A stretch of DNA of 64,000 bases from Xanthomonas campestris pv. phormiicola. Its GTDB lineage: Bacteria > Pseudomonadota > Gammaproteobacteria > Xanthomonadales > Xanthomonadaceae. The position numbers and the translations under genes were made by a program. This document shows positions 8,164-16,460 of the stretch, piece by piece. How positions within the stretch are numbered: position 1 is the first letter of the stretch; every line of letters starts with the position of its first letter. Location of the stretch: the NCBI GenBank assembly GCA_025666215.1, contig CP102593.1, positions 1,129,001-1,193,000 on the forward strand, read 5' to 3'. The notes below the pieces were generated by a model, which saw nothing but the letters and a program-made list of their open reading frames with translations, did no database searches and was not told the DNA's origin.

Positions 8164-10676
8164 GCGTCCTCCTCGGCGCCGGCGGGGACCGGCGCGCCGG
8201 CCAGGGTGCGCAGCGCGCGCACGGTGGCATGCCAGGCACGGTCGATCAGGCGCGCGCGGTCCTCGGTGACGATCCGCGCCTGGCTCTGCGCCAGCAGCCG
8301 CGACAGCGCATCCAGCGAATACTCGGCGGTCTTGTGGCCGCGCTGGTTGACGAACAGGGCGCGGTCGGTGATCGGGCTGTACCAGGACAGCCGCTGCCGT
8401 TTCAGGTCGCCCTGCTGGTTGGTCACGAATTCGAACCAGGTGCCGAACGGCAGGCTGCGCAGCCGGGAGTAGGCCGCCTGCTCGGTGTCGTTGCGCGGCG
8501 CCAGCAGCGGCCGCTCGCCATCCTCGCCCTGGTCGCCGAGGCGGGTGCGCGCCTTCAACTTGGCGCTGAGTTCGGTGCGCGAGGTCAGCGTGTCGCCGCC
8601 GCCCGGGGTGGACAGGCGCCGCGCGATCGCCTCGGCTTCGTCCTGGTGGTAGCCGACCTGCAGCAGGGCGCTGCGCACTTCGCCGACCAGTTCCGGATCG
8701 GGTTCGCCGCCGCTGGCGCGGCAGGTGACCTCGGCGATGCATTGGCTCAGCTGCTGGCGCTCGCGCCAGGCGTCGGAGTCCTCGCCCTGGCGCAGCAGGG
8801 TCAGGGTCAGCACATCGGACCAGGCCTGGTTCAGCAGCGCCTGTACGAACTTGGGCGGCTGCCAGGTCCGGCACAGCGCTTCCAGCGTGGCGCTGGCCAA
8901 TTCCTTGGCCACCTCCAGCCGTTCCTTGCCGCGCGCGGCCTCGATGTGGCGGCGCTCGGCGATCTCGGCCTTGTGCGCCAGCGCGCGGTACTGCGCCTGG
9001 ATGTCCTGGTGCGCCTGCTCGAAGACCTGTTCGTCGCCTTCGTATTCCTCGACTACCCGGTCGACCGTCTGGTTCAATTTCAGCAGCAGCTGCGGATCGG
9101 TGTCCTCTTCGCTGAGCCAGGTGGCGCCGGACTCGGCGACCGCATTGAGCAGCTCGCGCGCCGGATGCTGGCTGCGCACGAAGAACGCGCTGTCCTGCAG
9201 CGCGGCGCGCACCAGCGGCACCTGCAGGCGCTCCAGCAGAGCGGCGGCCGGCGCGTCGCTGCGCACTTCGCGTTCGATCTCTGCGTACAGCAGGCCGAGC
9301 AGGTCGAAGGTGTCGGCATCCTGCGGTGCCAGCGCCGCCTGCGGGCCATGTTCGGTGCGCAGCGTGGCCAGCAGCGCCGCCTGCACGTCGCGCACCTGGC
9401 GACGTCCGCGCAGGCCGGCCAGGGTGCTGTGCGCTGGCGGCTGCGCCTGTAGTTCGCCCAGGGCCTGCAGCAGCGATGCGGTGGGGACGGCGGGGGCGCT
9501 CGCCTTGGCGGCGGCGGTCGTCGTGCCGTTCGCGGTGGCGGCGCGCGGTGCGGCCGGGCCGCCAGGCGCAGGCATCGGCGTCGCCGCGGCAGCGCCGGAT
9601 GCCGGGGAGAAGGCGCCGGCGGGCGTCGCGTTCGCGGTCCCGGCCGGCGCCGACGGCGCGGCCGGTGCCGTCGCACGGCCGCGTGCGGCGGCGAGCAGCT
9701 GGCGCAGCGTGGCCAGGTCGGTCGGTGCGTTGCCGGGCGCGGCCGGCGCGGCGCTTGCTGCCGTCCCGGGGGTGGCCGCGATCGGCGGCGGAGGCGGGGG
9801 CGCTGCGCTCGGCAGGGCCGCTTCGCCGCCAGCGGCGCCGGGGCCCGGGCCGGACCAGCCGCCGGGTGCCGCCTGTCCGGACCAGCTGGTGGCCGGGCGC
9901 GTGGCGGAGGAAGGGCGCGCCGCGCCGCGGTTGCCGGCGGCCGGGTCGGGTGCGGTCGTCGGCCGCGCCACGTAGGGCAGGTAGACCAGGCCGGGCAGCA
10001 CGCCGGCATGCGCCAGCAGCACGTTGGCGCGTTCCACGATCTCGCCGTAGCGGGCCAGTACCTGGCGCTCGAAGGCGCGGTACAGGGTCAGCTGCGCGTC
10101 CAGCCCCAGCCGCAATTCCTCGCCGGCCTCGCGCAGGATCCGGCACAGCAGGTGCGGCCCCAGCGGCGTATGTTCGGCTTCGAACGCCGGCCGCGCGGCG
10201 AGCACGCCGAACCGCTGGCCGAGCAGTTGCAGCGGGGTGCTGGCCCGCGCCGCCTCGCGCCGGGCGATGTCGTGCAGCACGATGTCGCGGTCGATGTCCA
10301 CGTCGGCGACCAGGGTCAGCATCTGCATCGCCGCGCTGGCCTTGTCCTGGCGCAGCAGGCCGACCGGGGCGAGCGGCAGCCGCAGCGTGGCCAGGGCCGC
10401 TTCCAGTTGCGCTCCATAGAACGGCGCGAAGCGTTCGCGGCGCGCGCGCAGGCCCTGCAGTTCCTGGTAGATGTCCTGCTGCAGCTGGCTGTTGCGCGCG
10501 CGCTCGGCCTGGTCGAACAGCCCGCGCTCCAGCTCGGTCAGGGTCGACTGCAGCGGGGCCTCCAGCGCCTGCCACACCAGGCCCTTCAGCGCCTCCAGGA
10601 TGTCGCGCACGCGCGTGGGCAGGGCGGCGCCGGCGAGCGTCGCCGGGCTTGCCGACGGAGTGGCAGACAATGACAT
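8160..10676 (-). CDS. DUF1631 family protein
   Basis: An 838-residue largely helical protein matching DUF1631, a family common in beta- and gammaproteobacteria (sometimes misnamed thymidine phosphorylase). The N-terminal half (residues 1-250) and C-terminal half (about 450-838) are helix-rich. They are joined by a low-complexity Ala/Pro/Gly linker (about 255-410) with proline runs. No catalytic motif or membrane segment is visible. The start is the ATG at 10676 (MSLSATPSAS), preceded by CAGG; the frame extends upstream but only as antisense of hemW. The 4-bp overlap with the PilZ gene suggests a shared role, perhaps linked to c-di-GMP. Function is unknown. Confidence 0.82.
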   Translation of the reverse strand: MSLSATPSASPATLAGAALPTRVRDILEALKGLVWQALEAPLQSTLTELERGLFDQAERARNSQLQQDIYQELQGLRARRERFAPFYGAQLEAALATLRLPLAPVGLLRQDKASAAMQMLTLVADVDIDRDIVLHDIARREAARASTPLQLLGQRFGVLAARPAFEAEHTPLGPHLLCRILREAGEELRLGLDAQLTLYRAFERQVLARYGEIVERANVLLAHAGVLPGLVYLPYVARPTTAPDPAAGNRGAARPSSATRPATSWSGQAAPGGWSGPGPGAAGGEAALPSAAPPPPPPIAATPGTAASAAPAAPGNAPTDLATLRQLLAAARGRATAPAAPSAPAGTANATPAGAFSPASGAAAATPMPAPGGPAAPRAATANGTTTAAAKASAPAVPTASLLQALGELQAQPPAHSTLAGLRGRRQVRDVQAALLATLRTEHGPQAALAPQDADTFDLLGLLYAEIEREVRSDAPAAALLERLQVPLVRAALQDSAFFVRSQHPARELLNAVAESGATWLSEEDTDPQLLLKLNQTVDRVVEEYEGDEQVFEQAHQDIQAQYRALAHKAEIAERRHIEAARGKERLEVAKELASATLEALCRTWQPPKFVQALLNQAWSDVLTLTLLRQGEDSDAWRERQQLSQCIAEVTCRASGGEPDPELVGEVRSALLQVGYHQDEAEAIARRLSTPGGGDTLTSRTELSAKLKARTRLGDQGEDGERPLLAPRNDTEQAAYSRLRSLPFGTWFEFVTNQQGDLKRQRLSWYSPITDRALFVNQRGHKTAEYSLDALSRLLAQSQARIVTEDRARLIDRAWHATVRALRTLAGAPVPAGAEEDA

Positions 10677-10762
10677 CCTGTGATCGCCGTTTGATTTCCG
10701 GGTCCGGTATGTAACACGTTTCTGGCGGCGCAACCATGTCGGCGACGGCCTGGCGCAGCGTT

Positions 10763-11914
10763 TCAGAGCATGAACAGGGCGACCACGTCGTTGGTGAAGC
10801 GCCGTCCCAGTTCGGTCGGCAGCGCATGCCCGGATTCCACCTGCAGCCAGCCCCGCGCCTGCGCCTGGGCCAGCGCCGGGGCGATCGTCTCCGGCGCCAG
10901 GCCGGTGCGCACGGCGAAGTCGCGCAGCGCGAAGCCCTGGTTCAGGCGCAGCGCATTGAGCATGTACTCGAACGGGCGCCGCTCGGCGCCGATCCAGTCG
11001 TCGCCGCCGATCGCCGCGGGCGTACCGGCCGCGGCCAGGAACGCCTGCGGATGCCTGGTCTTCCAGCGGCGCAGGATGCTCTGCTCGGCGCCGGAGCTGA
11101 TCTTGCCGTGGGCGCCGGCGCCGATGCCCAGGTAGTCGCCGAACTTCCAGTAGTTGAGGTTGTGCGCGCACTGGTAGCCGTCGCGGGCGTAGGCGCTGAC
11201 TTCGTACTGGGCGTAGCCGGCCGCGGCCAGCAGCGCCTGGCAACGCTCCTGCATGTCCCAGGCGTCGTCGTCCTCGGGGATGCCCTGCGGCGGGCGCGCG
11301 GCGAACACGGTGTTCGGTTCCAGGGTCAGCTGGTAGTGGCTGATGTGGGTGGGCTGCAGCGCCAGCGCGCGGACGATGTCGGTCTCCGCCCCGGCCAGGG
11401 TCTGCTGCGGCAGCGCGTACATCAGGTCCAGGTTGAGATTGGCGTAGCCGGCGTCCTGCGCCAGTTTCACCGCGCGCTCGGCGTCGGCGCTGTCGTGGAT
11501 GCGGCCCAGGCGCTGCAGCGCGGCGTCGTCGAAGCTCTGGATGCCGAAGCTGAGCCGGTTGACCCCGGCCGCCAGATAGCGGTCGAAGCGGCCGTGCTCG
11601 GCGGTGCCCGGGTTGGTCTCCAGGGTGATCTCCAGGTTCGGCGCGAAGCGCAGGCGCGCGCTGGCCGCCTGCAGGAAACGGTCGATCGCCTCGGCCGGAA
11701 ACAGGCTGGGGGTGCCGCCGCCGAAGAACACGGTGTGGACGGTGCGGCCCCAGACCAGCGGCAGGTCCTGGTCCAGGTCGCGGATCAGCGCGTCCACGTA
11801 GTCGTCGAACGGCAGCGCACCCTTGGCCGCGTGCGAGTTGAAATCGCAGTACGGGCATTTGCGCACGCACCAGGGCAGGTGCACGTACAGCGACAGCGGG
11901 GGCGGGATCAGCAT
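10763..11914 (-). CDS. hemW: Radical SAM heme chaperone HemW
   Basis: A 383-residue radical SAM protein of the HemN/HemW type that binds heme and delivers it to target proteins. The 4Fe-4S cluster motif CVRKCPYC (CxxxCxxC) is at residues 16-23, followed by FFGGGTPSLF, ETNPGT, GVNRLSFGIQSF and LDLMYALPQQT, all standard for this subfamily. The CxxxCxxC lacks the extra Cys of true coproporphyrinogen III dehydrogenases. hemW usually abuts rdgB; here a small gene and the 265-bp palindromic element at 11925-12189 intervene. The element ends 10 nt before the ATG, and no Shine-Dalgarno sequence is evident between them, so translation may depend on how the element folds. Confidence 0.93.
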   Translation of the reverse strand: MLIPPPLSLYVHLPWCVRKCPYCDFNSHAAKGALPFDDYVDALIRDLDQDLPLVWGRTVHTVFFGGGTPSLFPAEAIDRFLQAASARLRFAPNLEITLETNPGTAEHGRFDRYLAAGVNRLSFGIQSFDDAALQRLGRIHDSADAERAVKLAQDAGYANLNLDLMYALPQQTLAGAETDIVRALALQPTHISHYQLTLEPNTVFAARPPQGIPEDDDAWDMQERCQALLAAAGYAQYEVSAYARDGYQCAHNLNYWKFGDYLGIGAGAHGKISSGAEQSILRRWKTRHPQAFLAAAGTPAAIGGDDWIGAERRPFEYMLNALRLNQGFALRDFAVRTGLAPETIAPALAQAQARGWLQVESGHALPTELGRRFTNDVVALFML

Positions 11915-11924
11915 GGTGCGGTGC

Positions 11925-12189
11925 GGGGCCTGTTAACGCGATCGGGATAGGCCACGCCGCGCTTAGGCGCGTGCGGGGCAAGGAAGAACGAGAGAGCTTA
12001 TGTCGATAAGAGACCGAGTGATGACGCGGCACCGTGCGCGCCTAAGCGCGGCCCTCCGGGTTGCCGTGTCCGGCGCCCAGGCGGCCGCGCACGGCTTGGA
12101 CAGGCGGCCAGCCTGCCGCGGCGCCGTGCGCGACCGCCTGGGCACCGGACACGGCAACGTGACCTATCCCGATCGCGTTAACAGGCCCC
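11925..12189. repeat. 265-bp nested palindromic element with 27-bp perfect terminal inverted repeats (MITE-like)
   Basis: The outer arms, 11925-11951 and 12163-12189, are perfect inverted repeats of 27 bp (outer sequence GGGGCCTGTTAACGCG). Inside lie two more: 15-bp perfect arms at 11957-11971 and 12037-12051 (core GCGCTTAGGCGC), and 35-bp arms at 12061-12095 and 12123-12157 with two mismatches. Both mismatches become G-U pairs in RNA copied from the minus strand, the direction of the operon, but would be C-A in plus-strand RNA. The element holds the stop codon of the upstream gene (12164-12166) and ends 10 nt before hemW. No ORF and no clear target-site duplication. Confidence 0.9.
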
Positions 12190-12472
12190 AGTAGCCCACG
12201 CAGCGCTCGGCCGTGGTCAGCGCATCGCCGAGCCGGTCGAGCTGCGCGTAACGCTCGCGGCCGTACGCCAGGCAGTGGGTGTAGTCGGCTTCGTCGCGCC
12301 AGCGGTCGATGCTCAGGTACGCGCCCGGTGCCTGCGCGCGCAGCAGTTCGGTGCCCAGGTAGCCCGGGTACTCGGCGAACAGTGCGGCCCAGGCGCCATC
12401 GGCGGCATACAGCGTCTCGAATGCCTGTGCCTGGCCGTCGGCCACCTCGTATTCCCAGATCGTGACGAACAT
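12164..12472 (-). CDS. Antibiotic biosynthesis monooxygenase-like (ABM fold) small protein
   Basis: A 102-residue protein starting MFVTIWEYEVADGQAQAFE, followed by AALFAEYPGYLGTELLRA and YLSIDRWRDEADY. This pattern (strand, helix, then a W in the third strand) is typical of the dimeric ferredoxin-like ABM/YgiN fold. Substrate unknown. It sits between rdgB and hemW on the same strand, 11 bp after rdgB. Its last seven residues (GLLTRSG) and stop codon are encoded by the outer arm of the palindromic element, so its original C-terminus may have been replaced or simply overlaps that element. Confidence 0.75.
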   Translation of the reverse strand: MFVTIWEYEVADGQAQAFETLYAADGAWAALFAEYPGYLGTELLRAQAPGAYLSIDRWRDEADYTHCLAYGRERYAQLDRLGDALTTAERCVGYWGLLTRSG

Positions 12473-12483
12473 CGGCGTCTCCC

Positions 12484-13083
12484 TCAGATGTCCCAGTGCG
12501 CCAGTTGCCTGCGCAGCAGCGCCAGCGCCTGGCCGCGGTGGCTGATCCGGTTCTTCAGCGCCAGCGGCATCTGCGCCGCGCTCTGGCCGTGGTCCGGATC
12601 GAAGAACACCGGATCGTAGCCGTGGCCGCCGTCGCCGGCACGCGCATGCAGGATGCGCCCGCGCCAGCTGCCTTCCACCAGCAGCGGCTGCGGGTCTTCG
12701 GCGTGCCGCAGCAGCACCAGCACGCAATGGAAATGCGCGCCGCGCTGCGCGTCGGGCACGTCGCGCAATTCGTGCAGCAGCTTGTCGATGTTGGCCGCGG
12801 CATTGCCGTGTTCGCCGGCGTAGCGCGCCGAGTACAGCCCCGGCGCGCCGCGCAGCGCGTCCACGCAGATGCCCGAGTCGTCGGCCAGCGCCGGCAGGCC
12901 GGTGACCTGGGCGGCATGGCGCGCCTTCAGCAGCGCGTTCTCGACGAAGGTCAGGCCGGTCTCGTCGGCATCGCGCACGCCGAGCGTGGACTGCGCGACC
13001 AGGTCGATGCCGGCGCCGTCGAGCAGCGCATGCAGTTCTTCCAGCTTGCCGGCATTGCTGCTGGCCAGGACCAGTGTCTTCAT
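12484..13083 (-). CDS. rdgB: XTP/dITP diphosphatase RdgB (HAM1 family)
   Basis: House-cleaning pyrophosphatase that hydrolyses XTP, dITP and ITP so that they do not enter nucleic acids. The 199-residue product has the family motifs [10 protein letters not shown] at the N-terminus, [37 protein letters not shown] and GYDPVFF, and ends with [10 protein letters not shown]. The ATG at 13083 overlaps the stop of the VOC gene by 4 bp (ATGA). It belongs to an rph-VOC-rdgB-ABM-hemW run, an elaborated form of the common rph-rdgB-hemW order. Confidence 0.95.
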   Translation of the reverse strand: MKTLVLASSNAGKLEELHALLDGAGIDLVAQSTLGVRDADETGLTFVENALLKARHAAQVTGLPALADDSGICVDALRGAPGLYSARYAGEHGNAAANIDKLLHELRDVPDAQRGAHFHCVLVLLRHAEDPQPLLVEGSWRGRILHARAGDGGHGYDPVFFDPDHGQSAAQMPLALKNRISHRGQALALLRRQLAHWDI

Positions 13084-13472
13084 TGCCTGGGTTCCAGCAG
13101 ATCCCACTTGGTGCCGTACAGGTCGCGGAACACCGCGACCGTGCCATAGGGTTCCGCGCGCGGGGATTCGAGGAACTCCACGCCCTGCGCCAGCATCGCG
13201 GCGTGGTCGCGGGCGAAATCGTCGGTGTACAGGAAGTGGTCCACGCGCCCGCCGGTCTGGTCGCCGATCCGCGCGCGCTGGGCGGCGTCGCCGGGTTCGG
13301 CCAGCAGCAGCGCGGCATCGTCGCTGCCGCCCGGGCCGACCACCACCCAGCGCTTGCCGTCGCCGAGCGCCACGTCCTGCAGCAGGACGAAGCCGAGCTT
13401 GCCGGTGTACCAGGCGATCGCCGCGTCGTAGTCGGCCACGACCAGCGTGGTCAGCGCGATCCGTCGCTTCAC
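13080..13472 (-). CDS. VOC (glyoxalase/bleomycin-resistance) family protein
   Basis: A 130-residue protein with one vicinal oxygen chelate repeat pair: [27 protein letters not shown] at the start and [32 protein letters not shown] at the end, the usual paired beta-alpha-beta units. Possible metal ligands cannot be fixed without a structure comparison. The start is the GTG at 13472, which overlaps the rph stop (GTGA). The rdgB ATG overlaps its own stop in the same way, so rph, this gene and rdgB are translationally coupled. Substrate unknown. Confidence 0.85.
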   Translation of the reverse strand: MKRRIALTTLVVADYDAAIAWYTGKLGFVLLQDVALGDGKRWVVVGPGGSDDAALLLAEPGDAAQRARIGDQTGGRVDHFLYTDDFARDHAAMLAQGVEFLESPRAEPYGTVAVFRDLYGTKWDLLEPRQ

Positions 13473-14194
13473 CGTGCCAGCGCCTCGCGCTGGGCGGCAA
13501 GCAGTTGGCCGATGCCGGTTTCGGCCAGCGCCAGCAGCGCATCCAGTTCGTCGCGGCGGAACGCGTGGCCTTCGGCGGTGCCCTGGATTTCGATGAAGCC
13601 GCCACCGTCGTTCATCACCACGTTCATGTCGGTGTCGCAGTCGCTGTCCTCGGCGTAGTCCAGGTCCAGCACCGGGGTGCCGCGGTAGACGCCGACCGAG
13701 ACCGCGGCGACCGCGCCGAGCACCACCGGCTTCTTCAGGTCGCCGCGCTTCTGCAGCCAGTTCACCGCGTCCATCAGCGCCACGTAGGCGCCGGTGATGG
13801 CCGCGGTGCGGGTGCCGCCGTCGGCCTGCAGCACGTCGCAGTCCAGGGTGATGGTGCGCTCGCCGAGCGCATTGCGGTCCACGCAGGCGCGCAGCGCGCG
13901 GCCGATCAGGCGCTGGATCTCCAGCGTGCGCCCGCCCTGCTTGCCGCGCGCGGCCTCGCGGTCGGAGCGCGAATGGGTGGCGCGCGGCAGCATGCCGTAT
14001 TCGGCGGTGACCCAGCCTTCGCCCTTGCCGCGCAGGAAGCCCGGCACCCGGTTCTCCACGCTGGCGGTGCACAGCACGCGGGTGTCGCCGAAGCTGACCA
14101 GCACCGAGCCTTCGGCGTGGCGGGTGAAGGCGCGTTCGATGCGCACCGGGCGCAGCTGATCGGCCGTGCGGCCACTGGGACGGGAAAAGGGCAT
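13469..14194 (-). CDS. rph: Ribonuclease PH
   Basis: Phosphorolytic 3'-5' exoribonuclease that trims tRNA 3' ends. The 241-residue protein carries the RNase PH motifs: the N-terminal [55 protein letters not shown] (phosphate and RNA binding arginines) and [19 protein letters not shown] (metal-binding aspartates). Length is standard. It is the first gene of the coupled minus-strand run and is divergent from yicC, with about 110 bp between the two starts for promoters. Confidence 0.96.
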   Translation of the reverse strand: MPFSRPSGRTADQLRPVRIERAFTRHAEGSVLVSFGDTRVLCTASVENRVPGFLRGKGEGWVTAEYGMLPRATHSRSDREAARGKQGGRTLEIQRLIGRALRACVDRNALGERTITLDCDVLQADGGTRTAAITGAYVALMDAVNWLQKRGDLKKPVVLGAVAAVSVGVYRGTPVLDLDYAEDSDCDTDMNVVMNDGGGFIEIQGTAEGHAFRRDELDALLALAETGIGQLLAAQREALAR

Positions 14195-14303
14195 GGGGAT
14201 CGATCCGGAGGTGTCGTGAGGGCCGGGCGCGGCAGCGGGCCGGGCCGTGGGAGCTGAGAGGCGCTAGGTTACCATTCGCGCTTTGCACGCACCGGAACAC
14301 CAC

Positions 14304-15164
14304 ATGATCCGCAGCATGACCGCCTTCGCCGGCGCCGAGCGCATCACTCCCTGGGGCACGCTGGGCTGCGAACTGCGCTCGGTCAACCACCGTTTCCTGG
14401 AAGTGGGCGTGCGCCTGCCGGAAGAGCTGCGCGCGCTTGAGCCGCAATTGCGCGAGCGCCTGGCGGCCCGCGTCAGCCGCGGCAAGCTGGACCTGATGCT
14501 GCGCCTGCGCGCGCCCGAAGCGGCGCAGGCGCTGGCGGTGAACGAGCCGCTGGTCGAGCAGCTGGCGGTGCTCGCGCAGCGGCTCGGCGCGCGCTTCCCG
14601 CAACTGCAGGTGCAGTTCGCCGACCTGCTGCAGCTGCCCGGCGTGCTGCAGGGGCAGGCGGTCGATCCGGCCGCGCTGCAGGCGCAGGCGCTGGAGTTGC
14701 TGGACGCGGTGGTGGCCGAGTTCGTCGCCGCGCGCGAGCGCGAGGGCGGCAAGCTGGCGGCGGCCATCGTCGAGCGGGTCGATGCGGTCGAGCGTGTCGC
14801 CGCCGAGGTGAAGCAGCTGATCCCGGCCATCCGCGACGGCCAGCGCGCCAAGCTGGCCGCGCGCCTGGCCGACCTGCCGCATCCGGTCGATCCCGGCCGC
14901 GCCGAGCAGGAACTGGTGCTGTGGCTGCAGAAGCTCGATGTGGACGAGGAACTGGACCGGCTCGACAGCCACATCAAGGAGATCCGCCGCGTGCTGCGCC
15001 AGCCCGAACCGGCCGGCCGGCGCCTGGATTTCCTGATGCAGGAATTCAACCGCGAGGCCAACACCCTGGGTTCCAAGTCGGTGGACAGCCGCACTTCCAA
15101 CGCGGCGGTGGAACTGAAGGTGCTGATCGACCAGATCCGCGAGCAGGTGCAGAATCTCGAATAG
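14304..15164 (+). CDS. yicC: YicC family endoribonuclease
   Basis: A 286-residue YicC/YloC family protein. Family landmarks are the start MIRSMTAFAGAE, the LRSVNHRFLEVGVRLPEELR segment and the C-terminal DEELDRLDSHIKEIRRVL plus NREANTLGSKSVD with TSNAAVELKVLIDQIREQVQN. YicC proteins have been described as endoribonucleases affecting small RNAs such as RyhB. The gene commonly neighbours rph and gmk, as here. The ATG at 14304 is chosen since it begins the conserved MTAFA block. Confidence 0.93.
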   Translation: MIRSMTAFAGAERITPWGTLGCELRSVNHRFLEVGVRLPEELRALEPQLRERLAARVSRGKLDLMLRLRAPEAAQALAVNEPLVEQLAVLAQRLGARFPQLQVQFADLLQLPGVLQGQAVDPAALQAQALELLDAVVAEFVAAREREGGKLAAAIVERVDAVERVAAEVKQLIPAIRDGQRAKLAARLADLPHPVDPGRAEQELVLWLQKLDVDEELDRLDSHIKEIRRVLRQPEPAGRRLDFLMQEFNREANTLGSKSVDSRTSNAAVELKVLIDQIREQVQNLE

Positions 15165-15173
15165 CCGGGATGA

Positions 15174-15312
15174 GGGGATTCGGAATTGGGGATTGGCACA
15201 GCGGATCCCGGCGTCGGCCGGGTCGCGCTCAATACCGGGTAGCATATTGTCCCCGTGGGTGCTGGCCCGCGGCCCTGTTCGCGAATCCCGATTCCCCAAT
15301 CCCGAATCCCTG
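15174..15312 (+). repeat. GGGATTCGG-type repeats between yicC and gmk
   Basis: A plus-oriented copy (GGGGATTCGGAATTGGGGATTGG, shortened) starts about 10 bp after the yicC stop, and an inverted copy (GAATCCCGATTCCCCAATCC) ends just before the gmk start at 15318. The two can pair into a hairpin around a stretch of about 80 nt that shows no gene. Same family as the repeats at 5908, 18635 and 21511. Confidence 0.85.
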
Positions 15313-15317
15313 ATCCT

Positions 15318-15947
15318 ATGCGCGGCACTCTCTATATCGTTGCGGCGCCGTCCGGCGCCGGCAAGAGCAGCATCGTCAACGCCACGTTGGCGCGCGACCC
15401 GCAGATCGCGCTGTCGATCTCGTTCACCTCGCGCGCGCCGCGGCCGGGCGAGCGCCATGCCGAGCACTACCACTTCGTGTCCGCCGACGCGTTCCAGGGC
15501 ATGATCGATGCCGGCGACTTCTTCGAGTACGCCCGCGTCCACGGCGACTGGAAGGGGACTGCGCGGCAATCGGTGGAGCCGCAGCTGGCCGCCGGCCACG
15601 ACGTGCTGCTGGAGATCGACTGGCAGGGCGCGCGCCAGGTGCGGGCCAAGGTGCCCGACGCGGTCAGCGTGTTCATCCTGCCGCCGTCGCGGGCGGCGCT
15701 GGAGCAGCGCATGCGCAAGCGCGGCCAGGACAGCGAGGCGGTGATCGCGCAGCGGCTGGCCGCGGCGCGCGAGGAGATGTCGCACTACGCCGACTTCGAC
15801 TACGTGATCGTCAACGAGGACTTCGACACCGCGGTGGACGAGATGTGCGCGATCTTCGTCGCCAGCCGCCTGCGGCGCCTGCCGCAACAGCAGCGGCATG
15901 CCGATCTGATCGCCGCGCTGCTCGACCAGGATCAGGCAACTGGCTGA
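15318..15947 (+). CDS. gmk: Guanylate kinase
   Basis: Phosphorylates GMP/dGMP to the diphosphate with ATP. The 209-residue protein starts MRGTLYIVAAPSGAGKSS (P-loop), followed by SISFTSRAPRPGERHAEHYHFVS (GMP-binding Arg and Tyr), FFEYARVHGDWKGT, EIDWQGARQVR and RKRGQDSEAVIAQRL, all characteristic. The ATG at 15318 is chosen; the frame is open 63 nt further upstream, but that stretch is the translated intergenic repeat. rpoZ and spoT follow, the order seen in many gammaproteobacteria. Confidence 0.96.
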   Translation: MRGTLYIVAAPSGAGKSSIVNATLARDPQIALSISFTSRAPRPGERHAEHYHFVSADAFQGMIDAGDFFEYARVHGDWKGTARQSVEPQLAAGHDVLLEIDWQGARQVRAKVPDAVSVFILPPSRAALEQRMRKRGQDSEAVIAQRLAAAREEMSHYADFDYVIVNEDFDTAVDEMCAIFVASRLRRLPQQQRHADLIAALLDQDQATG

Positions 15948-15974
15948 TTCCAAAGGAAACTGAATAAGGGTCGG

Positions 15975-16003
15975 TTGATTTCGGTCGGCCCGCGCCCTAC
16001 AAT
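15975..16003 (+). promoter_or_regulatory. Sigma70-type promoter of rpoZ
   Basis: TTGATT at 15975-15980 and TACAAT at 15998-16003, separated by exactly 17 bp. This would give a leader of about 50 nt before the rpoZ ATG at 16060. Confidence 0.75.
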
Positions 16004-16059
16004 CGCCGCCCTTTCCCTCATTCGAGCGCGTGGCCGCCAGCGGCCCGCCGGGAGCCCGC

Positions 16060-16359
16060 ATGGCCCGCATCACCGTAGAAGATTGCCTGGAAGTCGTTAA
16101 CAACCGTTTCGAGCTGGTCATGATGGCGTCCAAGCGTGCCCGCCAGCTCGCCAACGGCGTGCAGGCCACCCTCGACAACACCGAATCGGCCGACAAGCCC
16201 ACGGTGCTGGCGCTGCGCGAGATCGCCGCGCGCAAGATCGACAACGCGCTGATCGACGAAGTCGAGAAGGCCGAGCGCGAGCGTGCCGAGCGCGAAGCGC
16301 TGGAGTGGGCCGCGGCCGAGGTCGTCGCCGACGAGGACATGTCCAAGAACGACGACTGA
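16060..16359 (+). CDS. rpoZ: RNA polymerase omega subunit
   Basis: A 99-residue omega subunit that helps RNA polymerase assembly and forms part of a ppGpp site. It shows [30 protein letters not shown], then [16 protein letters not shown], and an acidic C-terminal tail. The ATG at 16060 follows GGGAGCCCGC. Upstream is a well-spaced promoter and downstream, before spoT, a terminator-like hairpin, so rpoZ may be partly uncoupled from spoT. Confidence 0.96.
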   Translation: MARITVEDCLEVVNNRFELVMMASKRARQLANGVQATLDNTESADKPTVLALREIAARKIDNALIDEVEKAERERAEREALEWAAAEVVADEDMSKNDD

Positions 16360-16390
16360 TCGCGCCCCCGCGCTCGGAGCGTCTGCCGAA

Positions 16391-16419
16391 CAGCCCGCAT
16401 CCGCGGGCTGTTTCGTTTT
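16391..16419 (+). terminator. Intrinsic terminator after rpoZ
   Basis: CAGCCCGC, loop ATCC, GCGGGCTG, then TTTCGTTTT. It precedes the spoT start by about 40 bp. Confidence 0.8.
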
Positions 16420-16460
16420 GCGGGTTTGCCGTCCTCGCGCCGCTGGCATAGTCTTCGCGC

